The position numbers and the translations under genes were made by a program. From the NCBI GenBank assembly GCA_020632795.1, contig JACKEV010000009.1, forward strand, positions 843,501-907,500: a DNA stretch of 64,000 bases, written 5' to 3'. The stretch is from Alphaproteobacteria bacterium (GTDB lineage: Bacteria; Myxococcota_A; UBA796; CAJQPC01). This document shows positions 48,984-57,785 of the stretch, in pieces (the stretch's first letter is position 1; each line of letters begins with the position of its first letter). The notes beneath the pieces are model-generated. The model ran no database searches. It was not told the DNA's origin and saw only the letters and a list, made by a program, of their open reading frames with translations.

Positions 48984-51143
48984 ATGCTCGACCCACAGCA
49001 GCCGCCCGCCCCCCTGCGCCGAGACCCGGTTCCGGTCAACACCCTGATCGTCGGGTTCGGGTTCTCCGTCATCCCGCTGCTGCGGGAGCTGGAGGCGCGG
49101 GGGCAGCCCTACACGCTGCTGTCCGCGGGGACGCCGATCTGGCAACAGCTCGCTGCCAGCGATCGGCTCAACTTCGACCTGGTCAGCTCCTTCCACGCGT
49201 CGTTCTACGTGCACGACCAGGTCGAGGCGGGCGTGGTCGACAACTACTACCCGACGGCCCAGGAGTTCCACGACTACCACGAGCGCCTCTTCGCCCCGTA
49301 CCTGTCCAGGATCACTGAGGACCGGGTCGAATCGGTGGAGACCCATCCGACGCACAGCCTGGTCCGCACGCGCAGCGGGGAGGTCTACGAGGCGAAGAAG
49401 CTGGTGTTCGCGACGGGGCTGGGGCGGCCGCAGAACGAGACGATCAAGGAGATCGACCTGGACGAGATCGAGGGTCAGACCGTGGTGTTCAGCTCGATCG
49501 GTGACACCACCAACATGATGCTCGCGCGCCTGGTGCCCCAGGGCAACGAGATCATCCTGCTCAACAACGGCTTCGTGAACCTCGACAAGTACATCACCTT
49601 CGAGATTCCTGGTCCGAGGTCGCAGTGGTACCTGCCGCTGTTCGGGGTGCGCACGGGCAAGCGCTACCAGCTCGATCTCGCGCAGGGCGAGTTCCACACC
49701 ATCGCCGGGTACTGGCCCAGGTTCTACAAGGACCTCTTCGCCATCCCCCTCGGGCCGCCAGCGCCGGAGTCCTGGTTCGCCCGGACCTTCCAGCCCGAGG
49801 TCTTCCACGTTCGCTTCCCCGAGACCTACCGTCGCGACGTCATCGACGCCAACGACGTGGTGCCGGCCGGGCACGGCAACGGGATGAGCGGCATCAAGTA
49901 CTGGCCCATCGACATGTACGAGGCGCGCTTCGGCGAGGAGCTCGAACACCGCATCGAGACAGGGACGCTGCTCAACGACATCATCTTCTGGCACACCGAG
50001 GGGCTGGTTCAGACCTGGTCCAAGGACCGCGCCACGATCGACGAGGAGAACAAGACCGTCCACTGCGACGGGCGAATCGTCACGTACGACCATCTGATCG
50101 GCGGTGGGGCGGAGCTGCCACGGCTGCCGCCCATCGTGTCGGTGGACGAGGACGGCAGGCGCCACCAGTACGAGTACGCACACCGCAACACCTTCCTGGG
50201 CGTCGTCCCGGCGGAGCTGCCCAATGTCTTCTTCATCGGGTACACGCGCCCGCTGACCGGGGGCATCGCCAACATCAGCGAGATGCAGAGCTTGATGGTG
50301 CACACCCTGCTCGAGGAGCCGGAGCGCTACGAAGCCCTGCGCGAGAACCTGGACGAGCGGATCGCGGCGTACAACGCCAGGTACTACCCGCCTGGCTTAC
50401 ACCGCACCGCGACCGATCACCTGGTCAACTTCGGGCTGTTCACGCAGGACGTGGCCGAGTTCATCGGCATCGGCCGCCCGCTGGGGGCGGCCCTCTCTCT
50501 CAATCCGCTCAAGACCGCCCTCAACCTGCGCTTCGAGCTGCTGCACCCGAACAACGCGCTCAAGTGGCGCATGCAGGGCAGGTACGCGGTCCCCGGAGCG
50601 GAGGAGCTCGCCCGCAGGATCGCCGCGTACAACGAGCACTGGTCCATCATCATGTTCCTGCTGCTCGCCACGTTCTGGGACATCCTGCTCGGCTATGTGT
50701 GCCTGGGCATGATGTGGGTGCGCTACGTCGTGGGGCCGCTGCTCGAGGCCCCGATGGAGGCCGTCTCGACGCAGCTCCCGTCCATGGCGGCTTGGACGGC
50801 CTTGTGCGTGGTGCTCGCCCTGGTCCTCAAGCGCAACCACCGCCTGGTCAACCTGTCGACCTACAGCCTCACCGTTCCCCTCTTCGGCCTCAAGGCCTAC
50901 ACCATGCCCATCGCGATGGCCTTCATCATCGCCTCCGGCCAGTGGTGGTGGTGTCCCGTCCTCTACGGCTTCTGGGCTGGCCTGGCCTGGCTCTTCCGCC
51001 AGTTCCACAAGCCCCCCGTCTCCGGCCGCTACCTCTTCGCGGACTGCAAGTACAAGCACGTCTACCGCCCCTTCTACGGGCGCTACCGCGAGCGCTTCCT
51101 GGAGCTCCGAGCCAGGCGCCGAGGTGCGGCATCGGGGACGTAG
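48984..51143 (+). CDS. FMO-like flavoprotein with C-terminal membrane domain
   Basis: 719 residues from ATG 48984. The N-terminal two thirds resemble flavin-containing monooxygenases: a Rossmann start NTLIVGFGFSVIPLLREL (third Gly of GxGxxG replaced), KLVFATGLGRPQNE (the FATG hinge), a second nucleotide site VVFSSIGDTTNMMLARL, and FFIGYTRPLTGGIANISEMQ near 420, equivalent to the FMO product-side motif. From ~555 there are about four hydrophobic helices (IIMFLLLATFWDILLGYV; ALCVVLALVL; IAMAFIIASGQWWWCPVLYG), then a basic tail. FMO proteins oxygenate S or N atoms or ketones. The membrane tail is unusual and the substrate unknown. Confidence 0.65.
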   Translation: MLDPQQPPAPLRRDPVPVNTLIVGFGFSVIPLLRELEARGQPYTLLSAGTPIWQQLAASDRLNFDLVSSFHASFYVHDQVEAGVVDNYYPTAQEFHDYHERLFAPYLSRITEDRVESVETHPTHSLVRTRSGEVYEAKKLVFATGLGRPQNETIKEIDLDEIEGQTVVFSSIGDTTNMMLARLVPQGNEIILLNNGFVNLDKYITFEIPGPRSQWYLPLFGVRTGKRYQLDLAQGEFHTIAGYWPRFYKDLFAIPLGPPAPESWFARTFQPEVFHVRFPETYRRDVIDANDVVPAGHGNGMSGIKYWPIDMYEARFGEELEHRIETGTLLNDIIFWHTEGLVQTWSKDRATIDEENKTVHCDGRIVTYDHLIGGGAELPRLPPIVSVDEDGRRHQYEYAHRNTFLGVVPAELPNVFFIGYTRPLTGGIANISEMQSLMVHTLLEEPERYEALRENLDERIAAYNARYYPPGLHRTATDHLVNFGLFTQDVAEFIGIGRPLGAALSLNPLKTALNLRFELLHPNNALKWRMQGRYAVPGAEELARRIAAYNEHWSIIMFLLLATFWDILLGYVCLGMMWVRYVVGPLLEAPMEAVSTQLPSMAAWTALCVVLALVLKRNHRLVNLSTYSLTVPLFGLKAYTMPIAMAFIIASGQWWWCPVLYGFWAGLAWLFRQFHKPPVSGRYLFADCKYKHVYRPFYGRYRERFLELRARRRGAASGT

Positions 51144-51262
51144 GCAAGAGAGGTTCGGACGGTTCGAGGGGGTAGCGGATCGAGCGGCTGATTGACGACG
51201 TAACAGACGTGGTAGCGGCACCCACGCACGAGCGAGCGTCGTGTGTCGATCCAGAGAAGGAG

Positions 51263-51345
51263 ACGCCGCCAAGAACCAAGGTCCAAGGCGGCGTTCTGAA
51301 TCTCGGATGGGCGATGCTGGACAGAGTTTGAACCCGGGCAGCGGT
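51263..51345. repeat. Left copy of an ~80-bp repeat with hairpin
   Basis: Hairpin ACGCCGCC aa GAACC aa GGTCC aa GGCGGCGT (51263-51294), followed by TGGGCGATGCTGGAC and a tRNA T-arm-like AGTTTGAACCCG. It resembles the copy at 52215-52300, and the two bracket the nucleotidyltransferase module. Confidence 0.7.
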
Positions 51346-51355
51346 CGAAGGCCTG

Positions 51356-51850
51356 TCAGTCGCCCTCATCGAGCGGCTCGTCGGCGAGGCCGAGCTCCTG
51401 TAGGGCGGCGACGTCCGCGAGGTCCTTGGCGCGACCCGCCGCGCGCTTGTTCTTGAGCAGCTCACGAAGCCCCAAGAAGCACAGCTCCATGCCGCTCACC
51501 GAGCGGGTGGTGCGCCCGGCCCAGGCCTCCTCGAAGTCGACGCCGTCGATCGCCGTGATGACGTCGATTCGCCTCGGCGGCAGCCCGACCTGATACACGG
51601 TGCCGGCTCTGGTGAGGTCCTCGTGCGTGAGGCCGTGAACCTGAACAGGCGCGCCGAAGCCTTGAAGCGCCCGATACACCTTGGCGGCGTTGTCTGGAGC
51701 GGGACGGACGAAGATGTCCAAGTCGCCGGTCGCCCGCGCGACGCCGTGAGCGGCCAGGGCGTGGGCCCCCACGACCAGGAAGCGCGCGTCTGTCTCCAGG
51801 AGCAGCTCCAAGATGTCGATGAAGTCGTCGTTGAGGGCGTCGTTGCTCAC
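51356..51850 (-). CDS. Small nucleotidyltransferase-fold protein (MNT/AbiEii-like)
   Basis: 164 residues from GTG 51850, overlapping the stop of the partner gene (GTGA). The nucleotidyltransferase core is FLVVGAHALAAHGVAR then TGDLDIFVRP (the D-x-D pair) with a later PRRIDVITAIDG acidic site. The C-terminus is a Lys/Arg-rich helix ending in KNKRAAGRAKDLADVAALQE, as in DUF6036-type nucleotidyltransferases. Such proteins act as toxins or antitoxins by adding nucleotides or AMP to RNA or proteins. Paired with an upstream small basic protein, this suggests a toxin-antitoxin-like module. Confidence 0.78.
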   Translation of the reverse strand: MSNDALNDDFIDILELLLETDARFLVVGAHALAAHGVARATGDLDIFVRPAPDNAAKVYRALQGFGAPVQVHGLTHEDLTRAGTVYQVGLPPRRIDVITAIDGVDFEEAWAGRTTRSVSGMELCFLGLRELLKNKRAAGRAKDLADVAALQELGLADEPLDEGD

Positions 51851-52092
51851 TCGCCGGTCTCGGGCGTTGCCCGGATGACGCGACCGGGGGCTTCGCTCCT
51901 CGAGTACTCCGGTAACGGTCGACCAGACATCAGCCAGGTGTCCCGAGCGAGGGCCCACATGGTGTTGAGGCGCGCTTCGGAGGTGGGGAGTTGGGCGGGG
52001 GGAGCGTCGCCAAGACGGTAGACGCCGCCAGCGGTGGAGTGCCGGCGAGCGACGGCACGTGCTTCTCGGGCTCGGCGGCGGGCATCGTCCAT
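51847..52092 (-). CDS. Small partner protein of the nucleotidyltransferase
   Basis: 81 residues from ATG 52092. MDDARRRAREARAVARRHST is a basic helix; the conserved end has ARLNTMWALARDTWLMSGRP followed by SRSEAPGRVIRATPETGE. It overlaps the nucleotidyltransferase start by GTGA. The C-terminal part recurs as eroded copies at 29427 and 48182, showing that this small gene was spread or duplicated repeatedly. I recognise no named family; position suggests an antitoxin-like or regulatory partner. Confidence 0.65.
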   Translation of the reverse strand: MDDARRRAREARAVARRHSTAGGVYRLGDAPPAQLPTSEARLNTMWALARDTWLMSGRPLPEYSRSEAPGRVIRATPETGE

Positions 52093-52459
52093 GGAGAAAT
52101 CATAACCTGGGTCTGCGAGGGGCGACCGCTCATCGGAGCCGGGCTGGATTTGAACCCGCCGACCCAGGACCAACGCCGACTCTCGCGCCCCGCCCCGCAC
52201 CCCCGAAAGCACCAACCCCGCCAAGAACCAAGGTTCAAGGCGGGGTCGTGAAGTCGGAGTGGGCGATACTGGACGAAGTTCGAACTTTCGCGACGGCCCA
52301 TGAACGCTGGGAGGATGGGGTTCTTGAGCGGTTTCGGGGGGTGGTTGAGGGGGAGCAGGCGGCCGAGAGGTGCTGATGGGCGCTTGTGTGGGCCTGTGAT
52401 ACCAACAGCGTACTGGAGGGCCACCCCGGCGAGACCCTCGCATTGGGCTGGTGTCGACT
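52093..52459. other. Intergenic gap with tRNA-like fragment and repeat
   Basis: No gene is supported here. 52136-52182 can fold on the minus strand as a 7-bp stem (GAGTCGG with CCGGCTC, one G-U) enclosing a T-arm-like GCGGG-TTCAAAT-CCAGC with one mismatch, i.e. a tRNA minihelix lacking D and anticodon arms. 52215-52300 holds the right copy of the hairpin repeat. 52301-52459 shows nothing recognisable. Confidence 0.4.
52215..52300. repeat. Right copy of the ~80-bp repeat with nested perfect hairpin
   Basis: ACCCCGCC aa GAACC aa GGTTC aa GGCGGGGT (52215-52246), fully nested pairing, then TGGGCGATACTGGAC and AAGTTCGAACTT, itself a 12-bp palindrome. It is about 80% like the copy at 51263 and in the same orientation. 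Confidence 0.75.
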
Positions 52460-53603
52460 CTACCGTGCCTCGACTGATTGCCGCCATGCACGGCTCAGCG
52501 CGGTCGCCGCGCGCTCGATCTCGTCCTCCGACGTGTGCCGGCCGAGGGTCAGCCGCACGGAACCCATCGCCTCTTCGGCGGACACGCCCATCGCCGTGAC
52601 GACCGCGGACGCCGTCGTGTGCCCGTCGTGGCAGGCAGACCCCGTCGAGGCGGCGACCTCCGGAGCTCCTGCCAGCACCGCGTCGCCCGTCACCCCAGGG
52701 AAGCGCACGTTGACGGTGTTGGGCACCCGCAGCTCAGGGTGTCCGTTGAGGCGCAGCCCGGGGATCGCGGCGACCAGCCGCTCCCAGAGCGCCTCGCGCA
52801 GCCGCTGCATCCGCGCCGCGGCCTCGTCGAGGTCGCGCTCCGCGGCAACGCACGCCACCCCGAGCCCGACGATGGAGGCGACGTTCTCGGTGCCCGGCCG
52901 GAGGCCTCGCTCGTGTCCCGCGCCGAGGGTGAACGGCGCGATCCGGGTGCCGCGCCGGATGTAGAGCGCGCCCACGCCCTTGGGCGCGTAGAGCTTGTGC
53001 CCGGCGACCGAGAGCAGGTCGACGCCGAGGTTGTCGACCTTCACGGGCACCTTGCCGAGGGACTGGGCCGCGTCGGTGTGGACGACGGCGTGTACCGCGT
53101 GGCCGAGACGCGCAAGCGCCTCGATGGGCTGGAGCACGCCGGTCTCGTTGTTCGCGTGCATCACCGTCACGAGCGTCGTGTCTGGCGCGATTGTTCGCTC
53201 GGCCTCGTCGAGGCCCACGCGGCCGTGCCTGTCGACGCCCAGGCGAACGACGGGCGCGCCCCGTCCCTCGAGCCACGCGCACGGTCGCTCGGTCGCCGGG
53301 TGCTCGACCACCGAGGTGACGACGCGGCCGTCCTGACCGGAGGCCTCCATGACGCCCCGGATCGCCAGGTTGTTGGCCTCGGTCCCGCCGGACGTGAACA
53401 CCACCTCGTCGTCCGCGCAGCCGAGCAGTGAGGCGACGTGGCTGCGCCTGGACGATGGCCAGCTGGGTGCGCTTGCCGAAGGCGTGCCCGCTCGACGGGT
53501 TGCCGAAGTGCTCGCGCAGGTACGGGAGCATCGCGTCGACGACCTCGGGCAGAAGCGGCGTCGTGGCGTTGTGGTCGAGGTAGATGGGGTCGTTCGAGCT
53601 CAT
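52460..53603 (-). pseudogene. Cysteine desulfurase (NifS/IscS-like) interrupted by a one-base frameshift
   Basis: From ATG 53603 the protein begins SSNDPIYLDHNATTPLLPEV and GNPSSGHAFGKRTQLAIVQA, then changes frame near 53444-53449; the rest (SHVASLLGCADDEVVFTSGG...TEANNLAIRG) is in another frame to 52460. The total of 1144 bases is one more than a multiple of three. The PLP lysine (VAGHKLYAPKG) and the catalytic Cys (STGSACHDGH) are intact downstream. Repaired, the enzyme would be about 380 residues, the normal size, releasing sulfur from cysteine as persulfide. It is last in the operon. The break may be a real mutation or an assembly error. Confidence 0.8.
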
Positions 53604-53607
53604 GACG

Positions 53608-54303
53608 TCACCGTGGTCTGACCGCCGAGACGGCGAGGAAGGCCGCGCCTGGCGCGTGGGCTCGCGAGAGCCACGGGTCGACAGGCGCGAGCAGCCGGGC
53701 CGCACGGGCGCTCGGCGGGTAGTGGATCGCGCCGCGGACGTCCTCGACGTCGAGCCCTGCCTCGCGCAGGTGCCGTCGCAGCTCACCACGCGTCCAGACG
53801 TGCGCGGCCCGCCACGTCGACGACCCGAGCCAGCCTCGGACCCGACGCGACGCCGCCCAGAGGTTGTGGCGACCGAGCTCGCCGATGACCACGCGGCCCC
53901 CAGGGCGCAGCACACGGGCCAGCTCTCGGAAGCCCGCCGTCGGATCCTCGACGAAGCAGAGCACGGTCACCGCGAGCACGAGGTCGAAGCGCTCGGCATC
54001 AACGGGCAAGCGCTCGGCGCGGCCCTCCAGGAGCGTCAGTTCGAGGTTCATCGCGCTCGCACGCTGCGCAGCGGCGCGCAGCATCTCCGGGTCGACGTCG
54101 ACGCCGGTTACCGTCGCACCCCGCGAGGCGGCCTCGAGGGCGTAGCTCCCATCGCCCGTGCCCACGTCGAGCACCGACCTGCCCTCCACAGGACCGGCGA
54201 GGTCGAAGACCAGGTCGAGCTCGAGCCGCTCGGTGATCGTCCCGAGCGGCGTCGCCCGCCAGCCCGCGTACTGGCCGGGATCGAGGGTGGTGGGCTCGCT
54301 CAC
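53608..54303 (-). CDS. Class I SAM-dependent methyltransferase
   Basis: 231 residues from GTG 54303, overlapping the neighbouring stop (GTGA). SAM-binding motif I VLDVGTGDGSYALEAA (~43), motif II-like VTGVDVDPEMLRAAA, and LARVLRPGGRVVIGELGRHN. It belongs to the UbiE/Methyltransf_11 group. Four bases separate it from the cysteine desulfurase. Substrate unknown; thiol or metalloid methylation would fit the operon, but nothing in the sequence proves it. Confidence 0.85.
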   Translation of the reverse strand: MSEPTTLDPGQYAGWRATPLGTITERLELDLVFDLAGPVEGRSVLDVGTGDGSYALEAASRGATVTGVDVDPEMLRAAAQRASAMNLELTLLEGRAERLPVDAERFDLVLAVTVLCFVEDPTAGFRELARVLRPGGRVVIGELGRHNLWAASRRVRGWLGSSTWRAAHVWTRGELRRHLREAGLDVEDVRGAIHYPPSARAARLLAPVDPWLSRAHAPGAAFLAVSAVRPR

Positions 54304-54920
54304 TCAGCGCTCCGCCGGCAGAGCGCATAGGCGAAGGCCTGCTGTGCGCCCCAGGGCGTGGTGTGCGCTTCGTCGGCCTGCTCGACGAGCTCGAAGCCGG
54401 CGCCGAGGGCGGCCGCGATGTCGCTGGATGCGTACCGCTTCACCGGGAGCCCGCTGCAGCGCTCGGGTCCGTTCGGGCCGAAGGTGGCGATGATCACGAA
54501 GCCGCCGGGGCGGACGGCCCGACGCAGCGCCTCGATGTACGCCTCACGGCGGGCCGGTTCGGTGAGGAAGTGGAACACCGCGCGGTCGTGCCAGAGATCG
54601 ACGCTGTCCTCGTCGAACAGGGGCGTCGTGGCGTCTCCGACGACCCACTGTACCGTCTGCCCGATGTCGCCCAGGCGAGCGTGGGTGTGGGCGAGGGCCT
54701 CGGCTGCGATGTCGGCCACGGAGATGCGCTCGAACCCTCGGGTGAGGAGGTCGTCCACGAGGGGCGAGGCGCCGCCGCCGACATCGACCACGTGGGCGCC
54801 GGGGTCGAGGCCGCAGCGGTCGATCCAGGCGAGGGACTGCTCGAGGCGTGGCCGGTACCAGCTCACCGACTCTGGCGACTTGCTGCGGTAGACCTCGTCC
54901 CAGTGCTCGCGCGTGCTCAC
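54300..54920 (-). CDS. Class I SAM-dependent methyltransferase (second)
   Basis: 206 residues from GTG 54920, overlapping the cysteine synthase stop (GTGA). Starts STREHWDEVYRSKSPESVSW; SAM motif VVDVGGGASPLVDDLL (~43), then DLWHDRAVFHFLTEPARREA and RRAVRPGGFVIIATFGPNG, followed by a conserved CSGLPVKRY loop containing a cysteine. It resembles methyltransferases often found with sulfur-handling genes. It is distinct from the neighbouring methyltransferase, with little likeness beyond the fold. Confidence 0.85.
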   Translation of the reverse strand: MSTREHWDEVYRSKSPESVSWYRPRLEQSLAWIDRCGLDPGAHVVDVGGGASPLVDDLLTRGFERISVADIAAEALAHTHARLGDIGQTVQWVVGDATTPLFDEDSVDLWHDRAVFHFLTEPARREAYIEALRRAVRPGGFVIIATFGPNGPERCSGLPVKRYASSDIAAALGAGFELVEQADEAHTTPWGAQQAFAYALCRRSAE

Positions 54921-55861
54921 GTCTCCTCCCAGCTCTGCATCCACGGCTTCGCCCGGTAGCGATCCCAGCTGTCGCACATCACCGTGATGACCGGACCGGG
55001 CAGGTCGCCGCGGGCGGCCACGCGCAGCGCGGCGACCAGGTTCGCGCCGGCCGAGCCGCCGACGTACAAACCCTCCTCGCGAACGAGCCGGCGCACCATC
55101 GCGAAGCTCTCCTCGTCGGTGACGCGCTCGGCGCTGTCAGTGACCGCCCGGTCGAGGTTGCCGGGCACCTTGCTCGCGCCGATCCCCTCGACCTCGTAGG
55201 GGCCGTCCGGGCCGAGCTCCCCCGTCTCGACCCAGCCGGCGAGGCCGGACCCGACCGGGTCGGCGAGCACGATCTGCGTCCGAGGGTCGGCCGCCTTGAG
55301 GCGTCGTCCGACGCCGGTGATCGTGCCGCCCGTGCCTGCGCCCGAGACGAAGGCGCCGATGGGCCCGTCGACCTGATCGAGCAGCTCCTGCGCCGTCCCC
55401 TCCTCGTGCGCGCGGACGTTGGCGGGGTTCTCGAACTGGTCGGTCAGGAACCAGCCGTGCTCCTGCGCCATGCGACGGGCGACGTTCTGGAAGTTGTCGG
55501 GGCTCGAGGGCGGCGCGTTCGGGGTGATGACGACGCGCGCGCCCATCGCCCGCAGCGCGTCGCGCTTGTCGGCGGACATCTTCTCCGGCATCACGCACAC
55601 GAGCCGGTAGCCTCGGGTGGCGGCGACCAGCGCGAGGCCCACGCCCGTGTTGCCGGCGGTCGCCTCGATGAGCGTCATGCCTGGCTGCAGCCGACCGCTA
55701 CGCTCCGCGTCGTCGACGATCGCCAGCGCGATGCGGTCCTTGATCGAGCCGCCCGGGTTCATGTGCTCGCACTTGACGAGCACGGGCACCGGGAGGTCGC
55801 GGCCGATGTGTTCGAGGCGGACGAGCGGCGTGCCGCCGATGTGGTCGAGGACGGTCTGCAT
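54917..55861 (-). CDS. Cysteine synthase (PLP-dependent O-acetylserine sulfhydrylase family)
   Basis: 314 residues, ATG 55861 sharing one base with the DsrE stop. PLP Lys41 in GGSIKDRIAL, the substrate loop TAGNTGVGLAL (~69), and the phosphate loop SGAGTGGTITGVG (~180) are all present, with the C-terminal Ser in VGGSAGANL near 272. The enzyme joins sulfide to an activated serine to make cysteine. Its place in this operon suggests use of sulfide released or imported by the neighbours. Confidence 0.93.
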   Translation of the reverse strand: MQTVLDHIGGTPLVRLEHIGRDLPVPVLVKCEHMNPGGSIKDRIALAIVDDAERSGRLQPGMTLIEATAGNTGVGLALVAATRGYRLVCVMPEKMSADKRDALRAMGARVVITPNAPPSSPDNFQNVARRMAQEHGWFLTDQFENPANVRAHEEGTAQELLDQVDGPIGAFVSGAGTGGTITGVGRRLKAADPRTQIVLADPVGSGLAGWVETGELGPDGPYEVEGIGASKVPGNLDRAVTDSAERVTDEESFAMVRRLVREEGLYVGGSAGANLVAALRVAARGDLPGPVITVMCDSWDRYRAKPWMQSWEET

Positions 55862-56214
55862 CAGAACACCAGGGTGCGGTCGGCCCACTGGACCCAGTCC
55901 GTCAGGACCTCGAGGGTGCTGCGGTGGGTGCCGTCGGCGAGCTCGCCTTCGGTGATGCCGCGAGCGTCCATGCAGGTCCCGCACACGCCGATCTCGCCGC
56001 CGCCGCGGCCAGCGACCTTCAGCATGGGCTCGAGGTTGTAGTAGCCGTTCGGGGTCTGCTGCCCGCGCTTGGCGCAGGCGGCCGCGTCGCCCAGGAGGAA
56101 CACGCGGACCTCCTCGCCGTCGCGCTTGGCGAGCGCTCCGGCCAGGCGCAGGCCGTTGTAGCTGCGCTCGGTGCCGTAGGGAGGGTCGTTGAGGATGAAG
56201 AGGGTCTTGGCCAT
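55861..56214 (-). CDS. DsrE-family sulfur-relay protein
   Basis: 117 residues from ATG 56214. DsrE/TusD fold with KTLFILNDPPYGTERSYNGL at the N-terminus, VRVFLLGDAAACAKRGQ, and the active-site cysteine region GVCGTCMDARGI (~79-90). DsrE proteins carry sulfur as a persulfide on a cysteine between enzymes. Two bases lie between it and the MFS-rhodanese gene above; it is coupled to cysteine synthase below. Confidence 0.9.
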   Translation of the reverse strand: MAKTLFILNDPPYGTERSYNGLRLAGALAKRDGEEVRVFLLGDAAACAKRGQQTPNGYYNLEPMLKVAGRGGGEIGVCGTCMDARGITEGELADGTHRSTLEVLTDWVQWADRTLVF

Positions 56215-56216
56215 GA

Positions 56217-57785
56217 TCAGGCTCCTCGTGAGGGGAGTGGACGCCGGGCCAGCCACGCGGACGTGCCCCCGCACAGCGAGCGCACCGAGGCGAAGCCAAG
56301 CTCGCGCAACAGCGCTGCGCCTTGTTCGGAGCGGCCGCCACCCTTGCCGCAGGCGGTGACCAGCGGAGCGTCCGTGGACAGCTCGGCGGCCCGGTCTGCG
56401 AGCAGGTCGAGGGGGATGTTCAGCGCGCCGTCGACGTGGGCCTCGGCGTACTCGGCGGGTGAACGCACGTCGATGACGACGGCGCCCGGCAGTTGGGCGA
56501 GCGCCTCGGGCTCGATGCAGTTCGTGCCCGGTACCGCAGGCTCGGAAGGCGCCTCGCGCCGGAGCGTCTCCCGCATCCGCACGGCGACCACCACGCCCGA
56601 CGCGAAGGTCAGCGCGGCGATGGTCAGCGTGGCGGCCGAGAGCCCGAAGGCGTCGGCCACGATGCCGGCCAGCAGCGCCCCGACGGCGTAGCCCATGTCC
56701 CGCCACAGCCGGTAGACGCCGACCGACGAGGCACGCCAGCTCGGGTGGGCGACGTCACCGATGGCCGCGAGCAGGGTCGGGTAGACCATCGCCGTCCCCA
56801 GCCCGAGCAGCACCGCGCCGAGCACGAAGACCCAGAAGCCGGAGCCGAGAGCCACGGCCAGGATGCCCGCGGCCTGCGTCCACATGCCCGCCACGATCAG
56901 CCCCTTGCGACCGATGCGATCGGACCATGCGCCCGTCACGAGCTGCCCCATGCCCCACACCGCCGGGTAGATGGCCGCGAGCCACCCGATCTGCTGGAGC
57001 GACATCCCGGCGGCGGCGAAGACCAGCGGGAAGAGCCCCCAGGCCATGCCGTCGTTGAGGTTGTTGACCATGCCCGCCTGGCTCACCGACGACAGGTCCG
57101 GATCGGTCAAGCTGGTGCGGGCGATGACCTCTCGCTGCGAGAGGGTGTCGTGTTCCGCGGCGCCCGCGAGCTTCGACTCGTGGGCCACGTGGTGCAGGGT
57201 CTCCTTGACCGCGAAGACCGAGAGCAGCGTGCCGAGGAGGACGAAGCCGACGCCCAGGTAGAAGGGCTGGGGCCGCAGGCCGACCTCGGCCGCGATGAAG
57301 CCCGTCGCGAGCGCCGACAAGGCGACGGCGAAGTAGCCGGCGAACTCGTTGAGCCCCATGGCGAGGCCGCGGTTCTTGGGGCCGGCGAGGTCGATCTTCA
57401 TGATGACCGTCGTCGACCAGGTGAGCCCCTGGCTGACGCCGAGCAGCACGTTGGCCGCGAGGATCCACGACCACGACGGCGCCCACATCAACAGAAAGGG
57501 CACCGGCGCGGCGAGCAGCCAGCCGGCGACCAGCACGTGCTTGCGCCCGAAGCGATCGGACCACCGGCCGGCGAAGTAGTTGGTGAGCGCTTTTGTGACG
57601 CCGAAGACGACGATGAACGACAGGATCGCCGTGCGAGCGGCGAGCTCGAACTCGTCCTCGGCGATGGCGGGCAGGATGCTGCGCTCCATCCCGACCATGG
57701 CGCCGACGAAGGCGTTGACGAGGACGAGCAGCGAGAACTGCGCCCAGTTCTCGCGCAGACCGAGCTGGATGGCGGGCTTGCTCAT
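56217..57785 (-). CDS. MFS transporter with C-terminal rhodanese domain
   Basis: 522 residues, ATG 57785 overlapping the regulator stop (ATGA). Residues ~10-410 are twelve helices of the major facilitator superfamily, with repeat signatures GRWSDRFGRKHVLVAG (~73) and GAWSDRIGRKGLIVAG (~286). Residues ~425-522 are a rhodanese domain (VVIDVRSPAEYAEAHVDGAL) with the active loop TACGKGGGRSEQG carrying the catalytic Cys. The fusion suggests transport of a sulfur species linked to persulfide transfer on the cytosolic face. Substrate unknown. Confidence 0.9.
   Translation of the reverse strand: MSKPAIQLGLRENWAQFSLLVLVNAFVGAMVGMERSILPAIAEDEFELAARTAILSFIVVFGVTKALTNYFAGRWSDRFGRKHVLVAGWLLAAPVPFLLMWAPSWSWILAANVLLGVSQGLTWSTTVIMKIDLAGPKNRGLAMGLNEFAGYFAVALSALATGFIAAEVGLRPQPFYLGVGFVLLGTLLSVFAVKETLHHVAHESKLAGAAEHDTLSQREVIARTSLTDPDLSSVSQAGMVNNLNDGMAWGLFPLVFAAAGMSLQQIGWLAAIYPAVWGMGQLVTGAWSDRIGRKGLIVAGMWTQAAGILAVALGSGFWVFVLGAVLLGLGTAMVYPTLLAAIGDVAHPSWRASSVGVYRLWRDMGYAVGALLAGIVADAFGLSAATLTIAALTFASGVVVAVRMRETLRREAPSEPAVPGTNCIEPEALAQLPGAVVIDVRSPAEYAEAHVDGALNIPLDLLADRAAELSTDAPLVTACGKGGGRSEQGAALLRELGFASVRSLCGGTSAWLARRPLPSRGA

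Noticed and set aside
52130..52165. A real tRNA gene on the minus strand
   Set aside because: Only acceptor and T-arm pieces are present; D-arm and anticodon arm are missing.
51263..52300. CRISPR array from the paired hairpin repeats
   Set aside because: Only two copies, 950 bp apart with genes between; no spacer periodicity and no cas genes.
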